Assembly (NCBI GenBank): GCA_003167015.1
Contig: PMUF01000588.1
Span: 1 to 9,123, forward strand
From: Chitinophagaceae bacterium
Lineage (GTDB): Bacteria > Bacteroidota > Bacteroidia > Chitinophagales > Chitinophagaceae
DNA: 9,123 nt
Direction: 5' to 3'
The notes under the pieces were generated by a model. That model did not search any database. It was not told the origin of the DNA and saw only the letters and a list, made by a program, of their open reading frames with translations. Both the position numbers and the translations under genes were made by a program. Below are positions 6,146-9,123 of the stretch, piece by piece. The first letter of the stretch is position 1. Each line of letters begins with the position of its first letter.

Positions 6146-7234
6146 CTATTGCGGCGGCAGATAATCGTACGGCAGCAGCTCGGCCAGCTTCTTCCATGAC
6201 CAGTACCCTATATTCGTGACATCCGACTGATCGTAGAAATACCCGTTCTCCTCAATCACGAAGCCATTGAGGATATCGATAGCAGAGATCTGGACCTGCG
6301 TAGTTAACGGAAATTTACGTTCTGCCAGATACTTTTTATCTGGCGCCTGTGCCGTATAGCTTACCCTGAGGCGACCCTGGATATTGATCTCCACATCCCC
6401 GCTGTCCATCGAATAGAACCTCGGATCATAAGGATTGGTCACCCGCTGCATTTTATTGTTGTCACTACTGTCGGCCAGTTCCAGTACATATCCTTCATCA
6501 TCCAGGGTGCTGTCATACCAGCTGCGGATAAAATGCAAACGCGACCCGGCATAGCTATTCAGCCGGTTTTGCTGCCAGGTCTGCTTCTGCTCGGGGGTGC
6601 CCTCCAGTTCTTCGAATAACGGATACCCGGTATAGCTGCTGATATTCGTACCGAAATAGTTGACGAAAGAGTCCAGCTGATATTTTATTCTGTAGCCGAG
6701 GGCATTATTGGTAATGACCAGCGGCGAATCTGCCTTAACCCGCAGTTTGTTCCGTAACTTATAGTAATAGAATTTCAGCACTTCTTTGTTTTCCAGCACA
6801 CATTGACCGGCATTCGGAGTCGTTCCAATAAAATTGTCCAGGAAGAATTGACCGTATTTGGCCCAGCCGTCCGCTACCTGCGCGCTGCCTGTAACGACCG
6901 CCTGTTCCAGGCTCTTATCCTGTTCCTTCAGGGTGATGGTCAGCGTATCCGTTTCTTTGTGGTCTTTTCCAATGCGGACAGACTGCGTTTCATACCCGGT
7001 GTAGGATATGACCATATCGTATCCGCCATTGGCCAGCCGGAGATGAAAACTACCGTCATTTTTCGAGAGGGTGCCGATGGTGGTATTGGTACAAAAGACC
7101 GAGGCGCCCGTCAGCGGCTGACCGGATTTGTCGACGACCTTACCGTCTATGCTGAAGGTCTTATCCTGGGCAAAACCGGCGAGTGAGAAAAAAAGAACGA
7201 CAATGGACAAAAGGAAGGGCCGTAGTTGGTTCAT
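6146..7234 (-). CDS. Secreted protein with carboxypeptidase-like regulatory domain
   Basis: The 362-residue product has a Sec signal peptide: MNQLRPF, a hydrophobic core, and a probable cut at AGFAQ-D near residue 23. Residues about 26-105 form a CarboxypepD_reg-like beta-sandwich: IDGKVVDKSGQPLTGASVF, TIGTLSKNDGSFHLRL, GGYDMVISYTGYE. This domain is common at the N-terminus of Bacteroidota TonB-dependent transporters, and the following LEQAVVTG resembles the SusC linker. No barrel follows. Instead there is a ~245-residue region with FFLDNFIGTTPNAGQCVLEN, NALGYRIKYQLDSF, GYPLFEEL and RLHFIRSWY, which I recognise as recurring in Bacteroidota proteins of unknown function. It should act in the periplasm or outer membrane. 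Its stop codon lies 1 bp from that of lpxD on the other strand. A weak -7-like TATCTTAA occurs about 25 nt before the ATG. The biochemical role is unknown. Confidence 0.88.
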   Translation of the reverse strand: MNQLRPFLLSIVVLFFSLAGFAQDKTFSIDGKVVDKSGQPLTGASVFCTNTTIGTLSKNDGSFHLRLANGGYDMVISYTGYETQSVRIGKDHKETDTLTITLKEQDKSLEQAVVTGSAQVADGWAKYGQFFLDNFIGTTPNAGQCVLENKEVLKFYYYKLRNKLRVKADSPLVITNNALGYRIKYQLDSFVNYFGTNISSYTGYPLFEELEGTPEQKQTWQQNRLNSYAGSRLHFIRSWYDSTLDDEGYVLELADSSDNNKMQRVTNPYDPRFYSMDSGDVEINIQGRLRVSYTAQAPDKKYLAERKFPLTTQVQISAIDILNGFVIEENGYFYDQSDVTNIGYWSWKKLAELLPYDYLPPQ

Positions 7235-7306
7235 GGATATCGTTTTGATCTGTTAAGATAACCAACCCTGCCGTAATTCGGAAGTGCTAACAGGATTTTA
7301 ACATCC

Positions 7307-7357
7307 CGGATACCCGTGACGCCACCGCCTTCGCTCAGGTCACGGATGCCCGTGACG
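7307..7357. repeat. 15-bp direct repeat with overlapping perfect hairpin
   Basis: CGGATACCCGTGACG (7307-7321) and CGGATGCCCGTGACG (7343-7357) match at 14 of 15 positions, 36 bp apart. The second copy overlaps a perfect inverted repeat, GTCACGG (7339-7345) and CCGTGAC (7350-7356), with an ATGC loop. It begins 6 bp beyond the epimerase stop codon, so it may end or stabilise that transcript, but no T-tract follows on the minus strand. The rest of the 128-bp gap (7235-7362) must hold any promoter for the secreted protein gene. Confidence 0.55.
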
Positions 7358-7362
7358 GCCGG

Positions 7363-8382
7363 TTATGGTTGCCCTGCATGCCGGTAGGCCTGGCAGGCAC
7401 CCCTGATGGTCTCTTCCAGTGGAGTGAAACGGAACTCTGGCAGCTGTCGGAGGATCTTGCTATTGTTGAAGAAAGTGCGGCTCGCAGCGACGCGGGCGCT
7501 CTCCCGCGTAAGCAACGAAGGTTTGCCATTCAAAAGGGACTTGACCTTTTCCACCCGCCATGCCATACCCGCCAGGAAAGGCGTGGCTTCACGGGAAGGA
7601 GGTTTTTTCCCGAACTCCCTGGCCATGGTCGTAAACAAATGCCGGAAGGACCAGTTATCGCCGTTGAGGATAAAACGCTGACCGCTGACATTGGTCTCCA
7701 GCAGCCGGACAATGGCTTTGGCCGTATCGGTGACATCCACGAAACCGTTGATGCCCTCGGTATACCAGGGGAATTCCCGCCAGGCATTGCGAAACAGGCC
7801 GCAGCTGCCATGATTCCAGTCCCCATAACCCAGCATAGTGCTGGGATTGACGATGACGCCGCGTAATCCCTCACCGATACCGCGCCAGACCTCCATCTCC
7901 CCATAGAATTTGCTGACGGCGTAATGGGTATTGTACTTGTTGTCCTCCCAGCTTTTTTCTTCCGTCACTTCGCTGCCATTCGTCATTCTGCCCAGGGCAG
8001 CCACGGAACTGACATGGACGAAACGCGGAACCTGCCGCGTGAGGGCGGCATTGACGACATGAGCGGTACCGTCGATATTGACGCTGTACAATTCCCGGCG
8101 GTCCTTTTTCAGATAGGACACTTTTGCCGCGGCATGGATGACTGCGTCTACTCCCGCCATGGTGTCTTCGAGGCCGAGAGGATCGCGGATATCGCAGTAC
8201 ACCCATTCCACCTTTTCCCGGATCGCGTCAGGCAGAAAAAAAGGCATCGGCCCGTTGCGATGGATAGCCCGAACTGTATAGCCATTCCCGATCAACTCGC
8301 TGATGATGTAAGCGCCGAGAAAGCCGGTGCCCCCTGTGACCAATACCATTCCTCTAGTGTCTTTGGCGTTAAAATTATTCAT
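7363..8382 (-). CDS. NAD(P)-dependent epimerase/dehydratase or reductase (extended SDR)
   Basis: This 339-residue protein belongs to the extended short-chain dehydrogenase/reductase family. The Rossmann dinucleotide motif is VLVTGGTGFLG (13-23); VYCDIRD (61-67) contacts the cofactor; VIHAAAKVSY follows. The active site has Ser in HVSSVAALG (about 125-126) and the YxxxK pair Y154/K158 in HYAVSKFYGE. VNPSTMLGYGD marks the substrate-side strand. The overall pattern resembles dihydroflavonol-reductase-like and 3-beta-hydroxysteroid-type reductases more than sugar epimerases, but the substrate cannot be read from sequence. The ATG at 8380-8382 overlaps the preceding dehydrogenase gene by 8 nt, so translation is probably coupled, and GGAT lies 12 nt upstream as a possible ribosome site. 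A second ATG (8347-8349) would still leave the full cofactor motif. A cytoplasmic enzyme is expected. Confidence 0.92.
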   Translation of the reverse strand: MNNFNAKDTRGMVLVTGGTGFLGAYIISELIGNGYTVRAIHRNGPMPFFLPDAIREKVEWVYCDIRDPLGLEDTMAGVDAVIHAAAKVSYLKKDRRELYSVNIDGTAHVVNAALTRQVPRFVHVSSVAALGRMTNGSEVTEEKSWEDNKYNTHYAVSKFYGEMEVWRGIGEGLRGVIVNPSTMLGYGDWNHGSCGLFRNAWREFPWYTEGINGFVDVTDTAKAIVRLLETNVSGQRFILNGDNWSFRHLFTTMAREFGKKPPSREATPFLAGMAWRVEKVKSLLNGKPSLLTRESARVAASRTFFNNSKILRQLPEFRFTPLEETIRGACQAYRHAGQP

Positions 8383-9123
8383 ACCGGTAGTATCCTTTGC
8401 CCGTCTTTCTTCCCAGAGCCCCTTCCTGCACCTTTTGCTGCTGGATCGGGGAAGGCTTCAGCCTTTCGGGTTGGCCCATTGCTTCGTATACTGAGATGCT
8501 GACTGCATAATTGATGTCATTGCCGATCAGGTCCATCAGCCGGAACGGGCCCATCCTGAAACCCGAGGCCACCATGAGCGCGTCGATCGTTTCGGGATCG
8601 CTGAGTCCCTCTTCCAGCAGCCGCAGCGCCTCCAGGTAATAGGGACGGGCCACATGGTTGACGATAAAGCCGGGGGCATCCTTACAACGCACCGGCGTCT
8701 TGCCCATTTGCCGGGCTACCTGCATAACCGTTTGGGTGGTTTCTTCGGCCGTGTGCTGCGTATGCACGACCTCCACCAGCTTCATCAACAGTGCCGGATT
8801 GAAAAAGTGCATGCCGGCAAAACGCCCGGGACATGGGACTCGTGCGGCAAGGACATCCAGCGAAAGAGAAGAAGTATTGGAGGCAAGGATCGTCTTTGGG
8901 TCATTGACTGAGGCTAACCGAAGAAAAAGATCCAGCTTGATATCCGGCTTTTCGACAATCGCTTCGATGATCAGATCGGCAACGCAATCCTCTACCCGGT
9001 GGACGAAAGACAGCCGATCCAGGACAGCCTGCTGTTCTGTGGACGTCAGCTTGTTTTTTTCCCTCAGCGACGCCAGGCTTTTTTCGATGGCGGCGCGGCC
9101 TTTCGCTACCATCCCGGCATCTA
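8375..9123 (-). CDS. 3-hydroxyacyl-CoA dehydrogenase (N-terminus outside window)
   Basis: The frame is open to the window edge (DAG precedes the ATG at 9112), so that ATG is internal and the first Rossmann segment, including the NAD glycine motif, lies outside. Visible in order, numbered from that internal Met: the end of the NAD domain with ADLIIEAIVEKPDIK and ILASNTSSLSL (77-85); the catalytic His in GMHFFNP (H102) with partner Glu in KLVEVV (E114); then the C-terminal domain beginning KDAPGFIVNHVARPYY and ending LGRKTGKGYYRYE. The family oxidises (S)-3-hydroxyacyl-CoA to 3-ketoacyl-CoA with NAD. The visible 245 residues plus a missing ~40 would give the ~285-residue size of single-function 3-hydroxybutyryl-CoA dehydrogenases rather than the larger PaaH type. 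It overlaps the downstream SDR gene by 8 nt, which suggests one pathway, possibly acyl-CoA or short-chain fatty acid metabolism (inference). Confidence 0.95.
   Translation of the reverse strand, partial: DAGMVAKGRAAIEKSLASLREKNKLTSTEQQAVLDRLSFVHRVEDCVADLIIEAIVEKPDIKLDLFLRLASVNDPKTILASNTSSLSLDVLAARVPCPGRFAGMHFFNPALLMKLVEVVHTQHTAEETTQTVMQVARQMGKTPVRCKDAPGFIVNHVARPYYLEALRLLEEGLSDPETIDALMVASGFRMGPFRLMDLIGNDINYAVSISVYEAMGQPERLKPSPIQQQKVQEGALGRKTGKGYYRYE

Noticed and set aside
7924..8502. Plus-strand open frame opposite the SDR and dehydrogenase genes (192 codons)
   Set aside because: It spans the junction of two well-supported opposite-strand genes and has no family features.
1..9123. Mobile elements, CRISPR arrays, tRNA/rRNA genes, defence or toxin-antitoxin genes
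   Set aside because: I found no transposase or integrase, regularly spaced repeats, cloverleaf or rRNA-like sequence, or small toxin/antitoxin pair; gene content is ordinary core chromosome.

Overview
The window looks like ordinary chromosome from a Bacteroidota bacterium, most likely of the Chitinophagaceae/Sphingobacteriales type. This is inferred from the gene families: a Bat-operon BatD protein, the gliding lipoprotein GldH, a secreted protein with a carboxypeptidase-like regulatory domain, and an LpxD-type acyltransferase. AT-rich, Shine-Dalgarno-poor start regions agree. GC content is moderate (roughly half). I see no tRNA, rRNA, CRISPR array, insertion sequence, integrase or phage gene.

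Layout. (1) Positions 3-1091 (+): the 3' end of batD, whose 5' end lies outside the window. (2) Positions 1167-4933 (-): five tightly spaced genes read right to left, which look like one transcription unit: rluE (rRNA pseudouridine synthase), yicC (endoribonuclease family), gldH (gliding lipoprotein), a two-transmembrane histidine kinase and an OmpR-type response regulator. Gaps are 21-43 bp, and the far upstream ATG of gldH would overlap yicC. (3) Positions 4934-5202: a divergent, very AT-rich intergenic region. It carries a strong intrinsic-terminator hairpin pointing toward rluE, a 16-bp palindrome and phased A/T tracts. (4) Positions 5203-6144 (+): a stand-alone LpxD-like acyltransferase. 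(5) Positions 6146-7234 (-): a secreted protein with a carboxypeptidase-like regulatory domain, converging on lpxD with a 1-bp gap. (6) Positions 7235-7362: a gap with a 15-bp direct repeat and a perfect 7-bp hairpin. (7) Positions 7363-9123 (-): a 3-hydroxyacyl-CoA dehydrogenase (N-terminus outside the window) and an NAD(P)-dependent epimerase/reductase whose frames overlap by 8 nt.

How the genes fit together. The theme is the cell envelope plus RNA maintenance. BatD, GldH, the LpxD paralog and the secreted protein act in or on the envelope. RluE and YicC act on RNA. The kinase-regulator pair directly behind gldH may respond to envelope conditions, but nothing in the sequence identifies its signal. 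The last two genes are a dehydrogenase pair, probably in acyl-CoA metabolism.

I found no clear new multi-gene system. The points most worth checking are the orphan terminator or attenuator in front of rluE, the LpxD paralog that lacks the second active-site histidine, the gldH start (probably TTG at 3399), and the repeat/hairpin behind the epimerase gene.
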